64,000 nucleotides of DNA from Nafulsella turpanensis ZLM-10 (lineage in GTDB: Bacteria > Bacteroidota > Bacteroidia > Cytophagales > Cyclobacteriaceae): assembly GCF_000346615.1 (NCBI RefSeq), contig NZ_ANNU01000002.1, positions 142,326 through 206,325 of the forward strand, written 5' to 3'. Of the stretch, positions 35,457 to 44,031 are shown one piece after another. Under the pieces are notes generated by a model. It was not told the DNA's origin, made no database searches, and worked only from the letters and a program-made list of their open reading frames with translations. The position numbers and the translations under genes were made by a program. Numbering within the stretch: position 1 is the first letter of the stretch; every line of letters starts with the position of its first letter.

Positions 35457-35924
35457 ATGGCACAAGAAACAGAGCGTAAATTCCTGCCCCTTTACCATTG
35501 GAAAGAGCGGGTTAAGGACATAATTGGCGAAGAGATCCGGCAGGGTTACCTGAATGAAGACCCCCACCGGACCATCCGCGTGCGGATTAAAGGCAATAAA
35601 GGCTTTTTAACAATAAAAGGAAAAACGGAAGGCATAAGCCGCCAGGAATTTGAATATCCGATCCCACAACAGGATGCCGAAGGCCTTCTGCTTCTTTGTA
35701 AAGGACCGCTAATTGAAAAACGACGATTTACCTTTATGGAAGGACCGCAGCAGTGGGAAGTAGACGAGTTTTTTGGCGATAATGCAGGGCTAGTTATAGC
35801 CGAGGCAGAACTGGAGCATGATTTGCAGGCGCTGGAACTCCCGGAGTGGATAGGTGAAGAAGTAAGTCATGATCCTCGTTATTATAATTCTCAGCTGAGC
35901 CAAAAGCCCTTTGGCAGCTGGTGA
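35457..35924 (+). CDS. CYTH-domain protein (triphosphate tunnel metalloenzyme)
   Basis: A 155-aa single-domain CYTH protein. The diagnostic ExExK motif is at the N-terminus (Glu4-Thr-Glu6-Arg-Lys8), and the tunnel strands contain alternating charged residues (TIRVRIKGNKGFLTIKG, RQEFEYPIP, EKRRFTF, WEVDEFFGDNAGLVIAEAELE). The fold hydrolyses tripolyphosphate or other triphosphates; class IV adenylate cyclases and thiamine triphosphatases share it. Short bacterial members of this type are usually tripolyphosphatases, but the substrate cannot be fixed from sequence. Confidence 0.9.
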   Translation: MAQETERKFLPLYHWKERVKDIIGEEIRQGYLNEDPHRTIRVRIKGNKGFLTIKGKTEGISRQEFEYPIPQQDAEGLLLLCKGPLIEKRRFTFMEGPQQWEVDEFFGDNAGLVIAEAELEHDLQALELPEWIGEEVSHDPRYYNSQLSQKPFGSW

Positions 35925-35940
35925 AAACATCTTTTTCAGC

Positions 35941-35948
35941 TAAATTTG
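35941..35948 (+). promoter_or_regulatory. Candidate -7 element of the GroES-like gene
   Basis: TAAATTTG is an exact TAnnTTTG match, 27 bases before the ATG at 35976. A TTTG lies upstream at 35910, but 27 bases away, which is longer than the usual spacing. Confidence 0.45.
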
Positions 35949-35975
35949 CAGCGCCATCAAACCCTTTAACAGCAT

Positions 35976-36359
35976 ATGAAAGTAACAGAAGAAAATAAGT
36001 TAAAGAAGATTATCATTATCGGCGACCGGGTTTTAATTAAGCCAAAAAAGGAGGGTAACAGAACCAATGGTGGCTTGTATTTACCGCCAGGCGTACAGGA
36101 AAGAGATCAGGTAAGAAGTGGGTATGTTATGAAAACCGGTCCCGGCTATGCCATTCCTTTGCCCGCTGATGAGGATGATGAACCCTGGAAAGAAGCCGAA
36201 GAAAAAACAAGATATATTCCGCTACAGGCAAAAGAAGGCGACCTGGCTGTCTTTCTTCAGAAAGGCGCTTTTGAGGTAGTGGTGGAAGGTGAAAAATATT
36301 TTGTAGTTCCTCAGGCAAGTATCCTCCTGCTGGAGCGCGATGAAGATTTGTTTAGCTAG
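35976..36359 (+). CDS. GroES-like co-chaperone family protein
   Basis: A 127-aa protein with the Cpn10 fold: GDRVLIKPKKEGNRTNGGLYLPPGVQE at the N-terminal strand pair and EKYFVVPQASILLLE at the end. It differs from canonical GroES (about 95 aa) by a charged insertion at about 60-85 (LPADEDDEPWKEAEEKTRY) in place of the normal mid-domain, and by lacking a standard IVL mobile-loop tripeptide. No groEL is nearby. It is a diverged paralogue, probably not the main co-chaperone. Its role is unknown. Confidence 0.83.
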   Translation: MKVTEENKLKKIIIIGDRVLIKPKKEGNRTNGGLYLPPGVQERDQVRSGYVMKTGPGYAIPLPADEDDEPWKEAEEKTRYIPLQAKEGDLAVFLQKGAFEVVVEGEKYFVVPQASILLLERDEDLFS

Positions 36360-36529
36360 CTTTTGCGAAAGAAAAGCATTTGTTCAATCGAACAGAGTAG
36401 GTTGTGGAGGGAAAAGCATGGGGAGATTAATATTGAGTGAATAATGGCTATTCCATCACCCAAAAAGCTTTAAAATAACCTCTTTTCTGTTTAAGCCTGA
36501 TGAAAAGGCGTAAAGCAAAACCAGATTGA

Positions 36530-36559
36530 TTGATAGCCAGTTAAAGATTTGTATCTTTA
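36530..36559 (+). promoter_or_regulatory. Weak promoter candidate for the amidoligase operon
   Basis: TTG (36530-36532), 19 bases and TATCTTTA (36552-36559) resemble the -33/-7 consensus, with the final G of TTTG replaced by A. It lies 37 bases before the TTG start of the C39-like gene. Confidence 0.35.
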
Positions 36560-36595
36560 AACAAAAGAATTTGAATAAAGAACCCCTTTTTTGCT

Positions 36596-37300
36596 TTGAG
36601 TAAATTTAAGATTCTGCCCCAGCCCGACGATACCACCTGTGGTCCCACCAGCCTTCATGCTGTTTATACCTTTTTCAGATATACCGTTAACCTTGATGAG
36701 GTAATCGGAAGCGTTAATTACCTGGAAGAAGGGGGTACCTTGGCCGTGTTTTTAGGCCTGGATGCCATCAGCAAAGGTTTTGAGGCAAAAATTTATACCT
36801 ACAACCTTAAAATGTTCGACCCCAGCTGGAAGGACCTCAGCAAAGATGAACTTCTGCAAAAGCTGGATGCCCAGCTGGCGTATAAAAAAGGAAAAAAGTT
36901 TGCCATGGCGACTCAGGCCTATAAACAATTTCTTCAGCAGGGCGGGCAGATTCTTTTTGAAAATCTGGATGAGGATCTTCTTAAAAGCTACCTTCACAAC
37001 AATATTCCTATTCTCGCGGGACTGAGTGCCACTTACCTGTACCAGTCAAAAAGAGAGTTCACGAACTCTAAGAATCAGTCGATTTTCGATGATCTTAAAG
37101 GGGAACCAATGGGCCATTTTGTGGTTTTAACCCGTATGGAAGAGGATCATGTATGGGTAGCCGACCCCTATAAAGAAAACCCTATCTCTCAGAATAATTA
37201 TTACAAGATTGAAATTAAGCGACTCATTAATGCCGTTCATCTGGGAATCCTTACCTACGATGCCAACATCCTTATCGTAGCTCCGAAAAAGCTTTTATGA
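36596..37300 (+). CDS. C39-like cysteine peptidase, first gene of the amidoligase operon
   Basis: A 234-aa papain-fold hydrolase. The catalytic set is visible: Gln9 and Cys15 (PQPDDTTCGPTSL), His174 (GHFVVL) and Asp190 (VADP). There is no signal peptide, so it acts in the cytosol and is not a secretion-linked C39 domain. The reading frame begins with TTG; no ATG or GTG lies between it and the conserved Gln, so TTG is the likely start. The stop overlaps the next start by 4 bases (ATGA). In this setting it may cleave or transfer an amide product made by the two ligases downstream (inference). Confidence 0.87.
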   Translation: MSKFKILPQPDDTTCGPTSLHAVYTFFRYTVNLDEVIGSVNYLEEGGTLAVFLGLDAISKGFEAKIYTYNLKMFDPSWKDLSKDELLQKLDAQLAYKKGKKFAMATQAYKQFLQQGGQILFENLDEDLLKSYLHNNIPILAGLSATYLYQSKREFTNSKNQSIFDDLKGEPMGHFVVLTRMEEDHVWVADPYKENPISQNNYYKIEIKRLINAVHLGILTYDANILIVAPKKLL

Positions 37301-38754
37301 AAAAAATAATAGTCACCACTCACCCTCACCTGCTGAAACTGAACATTCAGGGAGTGCAGGTAATATCCCCTAAAAATTACCTGGCCCAGTCTGAACTGAG
37401 CAAAGAAAAAAATGTAAGGGTATTTAACCTGTGCAACGATTACCGCTATCAGTCCAAAGGCTACTACGTTTCTTTGCTGGCCGAAGCTAGGGGCCATAAC
37501 CCTATACCAAATGTAAAGAATATCCAGGATCTGAAAGCGCCTGCAATTGTAAAAATTGTTTCGGATGAGCTGGATGAGTTGATGCAGAAGAGCCTCCGTA
37601 AAATCAAGAGCAAGGAATTTACCCTCAGTATATATTTCGGCCATAACATTTCCCGGCAGTACGACAAATTAAGCCATGAGCTCCATAAGCTTTTTCAGGC
37701 TCCCTTCCTCAGGGCCAAATTTGTATTTAATAAGAAATGGGTACTACAGGGAATTAAACCTATTTCGTTTTCGGAAATACCAGAAGGACACCTGGAATAT
37801 GTAATGGAATATGCCGGCAGCTATTTTCAGAAAAAGCGGTACGACCAGGCAAAAGTGGTTCGCTATACCTACGATTTAGCCATTTTAATGAATCCGGAGG
37901 AAAAGTCACCTCCAAGTAACAAAAAAGCCATTACAAAATTTATAGATGTTGCTGAAAAGAATGGCTTTTATGTTGAGCTGATAACCAAGGAGGACTATGA
38001 CCGTCTGGCAGAGTTCGATGCCTTGTTTATCCGCGAAACCACCAGTGTAAACCACTATACCTACCGCTTTGCCCGCAGGGCACAGTCAGAAGGACTGGTG
38101 GTACTGGACGATCCGGACTCCATTCTGAAGTGTACTAATAAAGTATACCTGGCGGAGATTCTGGATATTGCCAAAATACCACAGCCAAAGACAGTTATTG
38201 TTCATTCCGAAAATAAAGCGTCCATTAAAAAAGAGCTTGGCCTTCCCTGCGTATTAAAGCTGCCTGATTCTGCCTTCTCGCTTGGGGTAAAAAAGGTAAA
38301 GACGGAGGAAGAGCTAAAAGAGCAATTAGGTAAAATGCTCAATGCCAGCGAACTGGTCATTGCCCAGGAGTACCTGCCAACCGATTTCGACTGGCGAATT
38401 GGGGTACTGGATAAACAGGTACTGTATGCCTGCAAATATTTTATGGCCAAAGGACACTGGCAAATCTATAACTGGGATAACGAAAATAAAGATGATGTGG
38501 AAGGAATGTTTGAAACCGTTCCACTGGACCAGGTTCCAGCAAAGGTGTTAGAGACCGCCATCAAAGCCACCAGCCTCATTGGCAACGGGCTTTACGGAGT
38601 TGACATTAAAGAAAGTAATGGCAAGGTTTATGTGATAGAAGTAAACGATAACCCAAACCTCGATGCAGGCATTGAAGACCAGATTCTGGGAGACGAGCTA
38701 TATGGCCGTATTATAAAAACATTTAAAAATCGTATTGAACAATCGCATTATTAA
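37297..38754 (+). CDS. RimK-type ATP-grasp amide ligase with RLAN N-terminal domain
   Basis: A 485-aa cytosolic ligase. Residues 1 to about 180 resemble the N-terminal domain attached to RimK-like ATP-grasp enzymes (VRVFNLCNDYRYQSKGYYVSL, KEFTLSIYFG). The ATP-grasp core (about 265-480) has VVLDDPDSILKCTNKVYLAE, CVLKLPDSAFSLGVKKV, VIAQEYLPTDFDWRIGV and the Mg-binding VNDNPN at 449-454. RimK enzymes join amino acids to a carboxylate via an acyl phosphate. The acceptor here is unknown. It overlaps the C39-like gene by 4 bases and is 9 bases from the GCS2 ligase, so the three are one transcript. Alternative: a glutathione synthetase-like step, but the N-terminal domain argues otherwise. Confidence 0.9.
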   Translation: MKKIIVTTHPHLLKLNIQGVQVISPKNYLAQSELSKEKNVRVFNLCNDYRYQSKGYYVSLLAEARGHNPIPNVKNIQDLKAPAIVKIVSDELDELMQKSLRKIKSKEFTLSIYFGHNISRQYDKLSHELHKLFQAPFLRAKFVFNKKWVLQGIKPISFSEIPEGHLEYVMEYAGSYFQKKRYDQAKVVRYTYDLAILMNPEEKSPPSNKKAITKFIDVAEKNGFYVELITKEDYDRLAEFDALFIRETTSVNHYTYRFARRAQSEGLVVLDDPDSILKCTNKVYLAEILDIAKIPQPKTVIVHSENKASIKKELGLPCVLKLPDSAFSLGVKKVKTEEELKEQLGKMLNASELVIAQEYLPTDFDWRIGVLDKQVLYACKYFMAKGHWQIYNWDNENKDDVEGMFETVPLDQVPAKVLETAIKATSLIGNGLYGVDIKESNGKVYVIEVNDNPNLDAGIEDQILGDELYGRIIKTFKNRIEQSHY

Positions 38755-38763
38755 TCTTTAATT

Positions 38764-39984
38764 ATGGCCTATCGCATTTTTGAAGTATTTGGCGTAGAAC
38801 TGGAGTATATGATCGTTGACCGCGATACCCTTGCGGTTAAACCTATCGCCGACGAATTACTAAAAAAAGTTACCGGCGCTTATGTCTCTGATTTTGAGAA
38901 CGGTGAAATTGACTGGTCCAACGAACTGGTAAACCACGTTCTGGAGATAAAAACACATCGTCCTGCCTCTTCCCTGCTAAAGCTCGACCAGCATTTTGCC
39001 GGAAATGTTCAGCAAATCAATGAGCTGCTCGAACCTTTTAATGCCATGCTCCTTCCTTCGGGTGTTCACCCGTTTATGGATCCTTTTACTGAAATGAAGC
39101 TGTGGGAGCATGAATATAACGAAATATACAACCTTTACAACCGTATTTTCGACTGCCGTGGCCATGGGTGGGCTAACCTGCAAAGCACACATATTAATTT
39201 GCCCTTCCAGGGTGATGAAGAGTTTAAGAAACTTCATGCCGCCATCCGGATGCTCCTGCCTGTTATACCAGCCCTGAGTGCCAGCACCCCCATGCTCGAC
39301 AGTAAGCTTACAGGCTTTGCCGATGCCAGACTGGAAACTTATAGACATAACCAGAAAAAGCTCCCTATCATAGCTGGTAAGGTGGTACCAGAGGCCGTAT
39401 TTAGCAAACAGGCTTACCACGAGCAGATATTCAATCCCATTCGTGAAGCCATCCGCCCATACGATACAGAGAATATCCTGGACCAGCACTTTCTCAATTC
39501 AAGGGGAGCCATCGCTCGTTTTGACAGGGGAGCTATTGAAATCCGCATCATCGATATACAGGAATGTCCTGCAGCAGATTTGGCCATTCTTTCCACTATT
39601 GTGGAAGTATTGAAGCTGATGGTGAGCGAAAAGTGGTCTTCTACAGAAGCGCAAATGAACTGGCATGAAGATACCCTTGCTGCCATTTTCCTCGATGTGG
39701 TAAAAGAGGGCGAAAATGCAAAAATTGAAGATAAAGAATATCTCCGGATGTTTGGCCTTGGCGAAGAAACCCTGACGGCTGGGGAGTTGTGGGCATTTTT
39801 GCTCCCTGATGTGAGGGAGAATCTTTCAGCTGAGCATTATATGACCATCAGTAAAATAATTGGCCATGGAACACTTTCGAACCGTATAAAAAAGGCCCTG
39901 GGCGAGCAACCGGATAAAGAGAAAATAATAGAGGTGTATCGCCAGCTGGCAAATTGCCTGCAGCATAACCACCTGTTTGTATAA
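38764..39984 (+). CDS. GCS2-family carboxylate-amine ligase
   Basis: A 406-aa enzyme of the glutamate-cysteine ligase type 2 (YbdK-like) family. The N-terminal strand FGVELEYMIVD carries Glu12 and Glu14, and later motifs include CRGHGWANLQSTHINLPF and LNSRGAIARFDRGAIEIRIIDIQECP. It should form an amide on a glutamate or similar carboxylate with ATP. Its stop codon shares one base with the next start (TAATG), which means tight coupling. Bacillithiol, not glutathione, is the likely low-molecular-weight thiol here (bshB1 is in the window), so a glutathione role is less likely. Confidence 0.9.
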   Translation: MAYRIFEVFGVELEYMIVDRDTLAVKPIADELLKKVTGAYVSDFENGEIDWSNELVNHVLEIKTHRPASSLLKLDQHFAGNVQQINELLEPFNAMLLPSGVHPFMDPFTEMKLWEHEYNEIYNLYNRIFDCRGHGWANLQSTHINLPFQGDEEFKKLHAAIRMLLPVIPALSASTPMLDSKLTGFADARLETYRHNQKKLPIIAGKVVPEAVFSKQAYHEQIFNPIREAIRPYDTENILDQHFLNSRGAIARFDRGAIEIRIIDIQECPAADLAILSTIVEVLKLMVSEKWSSTEAQMNWHEDTLAAIFLDVVKEGENAKIEDKEYLRMFGLGEETLTAGELWAFLLPDVRENLSAEHYMTISKIIGHGTLSNRIKKALGEQPDKEKIIEVYRQLANCLQHNHLFV

Positions 39985-40673
39985 TGGGCAAATGGATTAT
40001 TAGCTGTGAACATGGCGGCAATAAAATCCCTGCCGCCTACGTTCCTTTTTTCGATAAGGCAGAACAGGTACTGCAATCCCACCGGGGTTATGACCCCGGG
40101 GCTTATGAATTGTTTCAGCTCCTGTCAAAAGAGCTGGCGGATTTTTCCTTGTTCTCCCACACCAGCAGATTATTAGTGGAACTTAACCGCTCTCTCCACC
40201 ACCCCAGCCTTTTTTCTTCTTTCACCAAAAACTCATCAGCGGCCGTAAAAAAGGAAATTATTGCCAGCTACTACCTGCCCTACAGGAAAATGGTAGAAGA
40301 AAAAATTCAGGAGTATCTAAAAGAAGAAGAGCAGGTCATCCATCTTTCTATCCACAGCTTTACACCTGAACTCAATGGAGAGGTAAGAAATGCTGATGTC
40401 GGGCTTCTGTATGACCCTTCAAGAAAGGCGGAAAAAAGCTTTTGTGTAAGCTGGAAAGAAAACCTGAAGAAAGAGTGGCCAAATGCCCGTATAAGAATGA
40501 ATTACCCTTACCAGGGAAAAGCCGATGGTTTTACCACTTATTTAAGAAAGCGGTATCAGAGCGGGTACATTGGTATAGAACTTGAACTCAATCAAAAGCA
40601 TGCTGGCTATATACCTGCCTATACTGCCGTTCTCAAAAGCCTTCAGCATTTAAAAGAGGAGTGGGCAAAATAG
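39984..40673 (+). CDS. N-formylglutamate amidohydrolase-family protein
   Basis: A 229-aa zinc-dependent amidohydrolase of the HutG2 type. Motifs are SCEHGGNKIPA (7-17, His10), HRGYDPGAYELF (33-44), VELNRS (65-70) and LSIHSFTPELNGE. Classical members split N-formylglutamate in histidine breakdown, but no hut gene is here. Clustering with RimK and GCS2 ligases suggests it acts on the amide product of this operon, perhaps as a proofreading or salvage step (inference). It starts on the last base of the GCS2 stop codon and ends 20 bases from a convergent kinase. Confidence 0.88.
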   Translation: MGKWIISCEHGGNKIPAAYVPFFDKAEQVLQSHRGYDPGAYELFQLLSKELADFSLFSHTSRLLVELNRSLHHPSLFSSFTKNSSAAVKKEIIASYYLPYRKMVEEKIQEYLKEEEQVIHLSIHSFTPELNGEVRNADVGLLYDPSRKAEKSFCVSWKENLKKEWPNARIRMNYPYQGKADGFTTYLRKRYQSGYIGIELELNQKHAGYIPAYTAVLKSLQHLKEEWAK

Positions 40674-40692
40674 TGGATACAAAGGGAGAATT

Positions 40693-43600
40693 TTAATCTT
40701 CCACCAGAACTCCTTTATGCTCCTGAATAGTAAACTTAAACCGGCTTCCCTTTCCCAGGTAACTTTCTACCCAAATTCTGCCTCCCCACTTTTCCACAAA
40801 CTCTCGACAAATAGCCAGACCAAGATTTCTTTCTTCCTGCCTGAAGCTCGCGGCCATGGAGGTTAATTTCTTACCACGGAATAATTGAGCCACCTGCTCT
40901 CTACTCATTCCCAACCCATTATCAGCCACTTCTATCAGGCATATCCCCTCTTTTACAGAAGCACTTATCCTTACCATTCCTTTTTCCAGCGAAGATTTCA
41001 GCGCATTTACCAAAAGGTTCCGGAGCACGAGCTGCAGGAGATTTTTATCGGCCAGCACATATATGGCAGGGTCTGTTTCGTTCTCCAGTCCCACTCCTTT
41101 TATCTCTGCCTCCTGTCTGTACAGCATTACGCTTTCCTCGATAAGCTGATAAAGATTTACCTGAACCGGTTTATAAACAAAACCATTCATCTGGTCTTGT
41201 GCCCAGGCAAGCAAGCTATCCATGCGATTCAGTTGCTGTCCAATCTGCTGGCTTAGATCACCGCAGTATTTCTGCAGCTCCGCTTTGGAAAGTTGTTTCT
41301 GATGAAAGAGATTTAAAACACCCAGGGTAGAGATCAGAGGTCCTTTCACATCGTACGAAAGCGTAGATAGCAACTGGTCCTTCAATTGGTTCAACTGCTT
41401 CATTTCTTCTTTCTGATGCGCAAGAGCATCCCGCTGTGAAACAACGGCTGATGTCCGTTTTTCCACCATACTACCGAGCTGCACATTTATGGCCTTCAGC
41501 ATCCGAATCCGCCAGAGAAAAAGGATTCCGGCGAATGAAAGGATAAGCAAAAGGGAAAGAACCTGAAACCACCTGTGTTCATAAAAATACGCCTGCTGAA
41601 TAAATGAAATGCTGGAAGGCTCCTGACTCCATACACCATCTTCATTAGCCGCTCTCACCCGAAAGGTATATGCTCCTGCTGGTATATTGGTGTAATAAGC
41701 AATTCTTCTTGTGCCTGCTTCATGCCAGATATTTTCAAAATTTTCCAGCTGATACTGAAAACGGGTAGCAGCTGGCGCACGGTAGTTAAGACCTGTATAG
41801 GCAAACTCAAAATATTTTGTTCCTGCCGGAAATTGAATAGCTCCCTGAGCCGAATACTCGATGTCAGCCCCAGCTCTTACCTTTTCAATAATGACTTCAG
41901 GTACTCTTGAATTTTGTGGTACCTGCTCCGGGTCGATGGCACTAACTCCTTTTAATGTAGCAAACCATAGCTGTCCGTTACCATCCATTGCTCCCCTGGA
42001 AGAAGGGGTAATCTGGCTACTGCCTAAACCGCCGGCTTTTGTAAAATGCTTATAGTCCGATTCCTGCAATGGTAAATCTCCTTCAGCAAAAGCATACAGC
42101 TTTTTTCCCGGAAGCTTAAATATTCCGCGGTTTGTACTTAGCCAAAAGCCTCCGATGCTGTCTTCCTGTATCTGAAAAAATGTATTTGCAAATAAGCCCT
42201 CCCGTTCACTTTTAGTTTTCAGCTTTCCATTCCTGAGAAGGCTAATGCCATTGTTGGTCATAAACCAAATACTGCCATAACTATCCTGATATATATCAAA
42301 TACCACTTCGCTTGCCAGCTGCCCCGAAGGAGCAAAAAGGCGCAATTCCCCCTGCTCTAAAAAATAAACGCCATTGCCATTTGTTCCAATCCATAGTCTT
42401 CCCTGCCTGTCCCGGCAAATCGACATGATGTAATACTGTCTTAAAATTTCTAAGGCAGGAATATCCTGCACCTTTCCTCCTTTAATGCAGTAAAGCCCGC
42501 TATTGGTCCCTACCCACACCTGGCCATCTTCTTCTGCAAAAAGCCGCCGTACCCTTATTTCAGGTTTACCCTCTTTTTCAAGCGCTACTGGTACGAATAT
42601 TCCCTCTTCAAAAGTGAATAAGCCGGCATAAGTTCCTACAAAAAGTTTCCCTTCCTTGTCCCGGACCATATCCCGAATGCGATTTACCATTTCACCTTTA
42701 CCTGCTCTGAATGATTTGAGGTGTTGGTCTGCCGTTAAAAAAGCCATTCCGTTATCCGTTCCTATCCAAACCCCTTCATCATCCGGATATACGCTGTGTA
42801 TTACTTCATTCGGAAGACCTTCGAGGAGGGTATAATTTCTGAACTTCCCATCCCGAAGCCGCATAAATCCACTTCGGTAGGTGCCAAACCAAATACTGCC
42901 TTCATTGTCGCTGTATACCGCCTGCACATTATCTTCCCCGGCCTCCCCTTCTACTGTTAGAAGTTCGAGCTTTTCATTTGCCAGCCTTAAAAGCCCTGCG
43001 TCTGTCCCGAACCAAATAGTTCCCAGCTTATCCACCTCTATGCCATTCACAAAAGTTTTTAAATGAGGAGCCACATCTTCTATCTTCTCTCCCTTCATTA
43101 ATGAAATACCCTCTTCCGTTCCAATCCATAGCCGGCCATCCTTTCCCAATTCAAGGGAGCGGATAAAATTGCTTGCCAGGCCATGAGTGGTTGTATACTG
43201 CCGGAGACCAGATACATCATATCGCCACAGGCCTTTTCCAAGGGTACCAATCCAAAGGGCTTCCGTGGTTTGGAGCAGGCAGTAAACGTTAAGCTCAGAG
43301 AGTGGTTGAGGTAGCTCCTTTAACTCCCCGTCTACAAAATAAGAAAGGCCTCCACGGCTGCCAATCCAGAGGTTACCCCTTTCATCTTCAGCAAAGGAAG
43401 TTACTGTTCCATTCGGGAGAGCAGCATTAAAAGAAGGAATTTTAAATTCTTCACTTTCATACACCAGAACTCCTTTCCCGTTAGAGCCTATCCACAGCCG
43501 CTCCCGGCTATCTTCAAAAACGGTGAGGAGGCTGCTTGTACCAAAAGAAGGAGTATTCCGCTGGTTAAACACTTTAGCCTTTAAACCATCGAATCGTACG

Positions 43601-43848
43601 AGTCCATCGTAGGTAATCAGCCAGAAGTACCCATTACCTGCCTTCAGGTGGGCCATTACCGAATTATTCGGAAGGCCATCTTCGGTTGTCCAGGCATCGA
43701 GCATAAATTGGGTAAGCACTTTAGAGGTATCAGGTGCCTGTGGCTGAGGTAGAGGCGACTGCGCATAAAAGAGAGAAGGGATCAGACACAAAAAGACAAT
43801 AGCAACTGATCGCAGGAGAAAACTGGCTTTGTAAAAATAGTAAAGCAT
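40693..43848 (-). CDS. Two-component-regulator propeller kinase-like protein with Tyr in place of the phospho-accepting His
   Basis: A 1051-aa membrane protein. The ATG at 43848 gives a signal peptide (SVAIVFLCLIPSLFYAQ). A double-size periplasmic propeller (about 30-640) has many GxLWIGTxxG blades. A Y_Y_Y domain (about 680-736) and one membrane helix (758-780) follow, then a coiled coil. In the dimerisation helix the expected SHDL is SYDV: Tyr832 (codon TAC) replaces His. The ATP-binding region keeps NLLVNALKSS (N-box) and DNGLGM, but the last Gly box is degraded (RNLGLAI). It may be a pseudokinase that signals by conformation, or one using another residue. It has no receiver domain. Confidence 0.9.
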   Translation of the reverse strand: MLYYFYKASFLLRSVAIVFLCLIPSLFYAQSPLPQPQAPDTSKVLTQFMLDAWTTEDGLPNNSVMAHLKAGNGYFWLITYDGLVRFDGLKAKVFNQRNTPSFGTSSLLTVFEDSRERLWIGSNGKGVLVYESEEFKIPSFNAALPNGTVTSFAEDERGNLWIGSRGGLSYFVDGELKELPQPLSELNVYCLLQTTEALWIGTLGKGLWRYDVSGLRQYTTTHGLASNFIRSLELGKDGRLWIGTEEGISLMKGEKIEDVAPHLKTFVNGIEVDKLGTIWFGTDAGLLRLANEKLELLTVEGEAGEDNVQAVYSDNEGSIWFGTYRSGFMRLRDGKFRNYTLLEGLPNEVIHSVYPDDEGVWIGTDNGMAFLTADQHLKSFRAGKGEMVNRIRDMVRDKEGKLFVGTYAGLFTFEEGIFVPVALEKEGKPEIRVRRLFAEEDGQVWVGTNSGLYCIKGGKVQDIPALEILRQYYIMSICRDRQGRLWIGTNGNGVYFLEQGELRLFAPSGQLASEVVFDIYQDSYGSIWFMTNNGISLLRNGKLKTKSEREGLFANTFFQIQEDSIGGFWLSTNRGIFKLPGKKLYAFAEGDLPLQESDYKHFTKAGGLGSSQITPSSRGAMDGNGQLWFATLKGVSAIDPEQVPQNSRVPEVIIEKVRAGADIEYSAQGAIQFPAGTKYFEFAYTGLNYRAPAATRFQYQLENFENIWHEAGTRRIAYYTNIPAGAYTFRVRAANEDGVWSQEPSSISFIQQAYFYEHRWFQVLSLLLILSFAGILFLWRIRMLKAINVQLGSMVEKRTSAVVSQRDALAHQKEEMKQLNQLKDQLLSTLSYDVKGPLISTLGVLNLFHQKQLSKAELQKYCGDLSQQIGQQLNRMDSLLAWAQDQMNGFVYKPVQVNLYQLIEESVMLYRQEAEIKGVGLENETDPAIYVLADKNLLQLVLRNLLVNALKSSLEKGMVRISASVKEGICLIEVADNGLGMSREQVAQLFRGKKLTSMAASFRQEERNLGLAICREFVEKWGGRIWVESYLGKGSRFKFTIQEHKGVLVED

Positions 43849-44031
43849 AGGTAAAACCTTGATAAACAAAGGTCAATAAAAAGCTGGATAAATACAAAAA
43901 AAAATCTTGATAAAGAATTAATGACCAGGAAAATAAAAGAGGAGACTTTTAGAGGAAGAAGCAGAAGGAAGGCACGTTAAGAATTCTGCAAAGACATAAA
44001 ATTAAGTTGAACGTTCAGCACATAAGGAAGT

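Noticed and set aside
37297..39984. Glutathione synthesis by the ATP-grasp and GCS2 pair
   Set aside because: The RimK protein has the RLAN-type N-terminal domain, not a glutathione synthetase layout, the operon includes two hydrolases, and bshB1 suggests bacillithiol as the thiol.
36596..40673. Histidine-utilisation operon because of the N-formylglutamate amidohydrolase
   Set aside because: No hutH, hutU or hutI is present, and the gene is coupled to two ligases.
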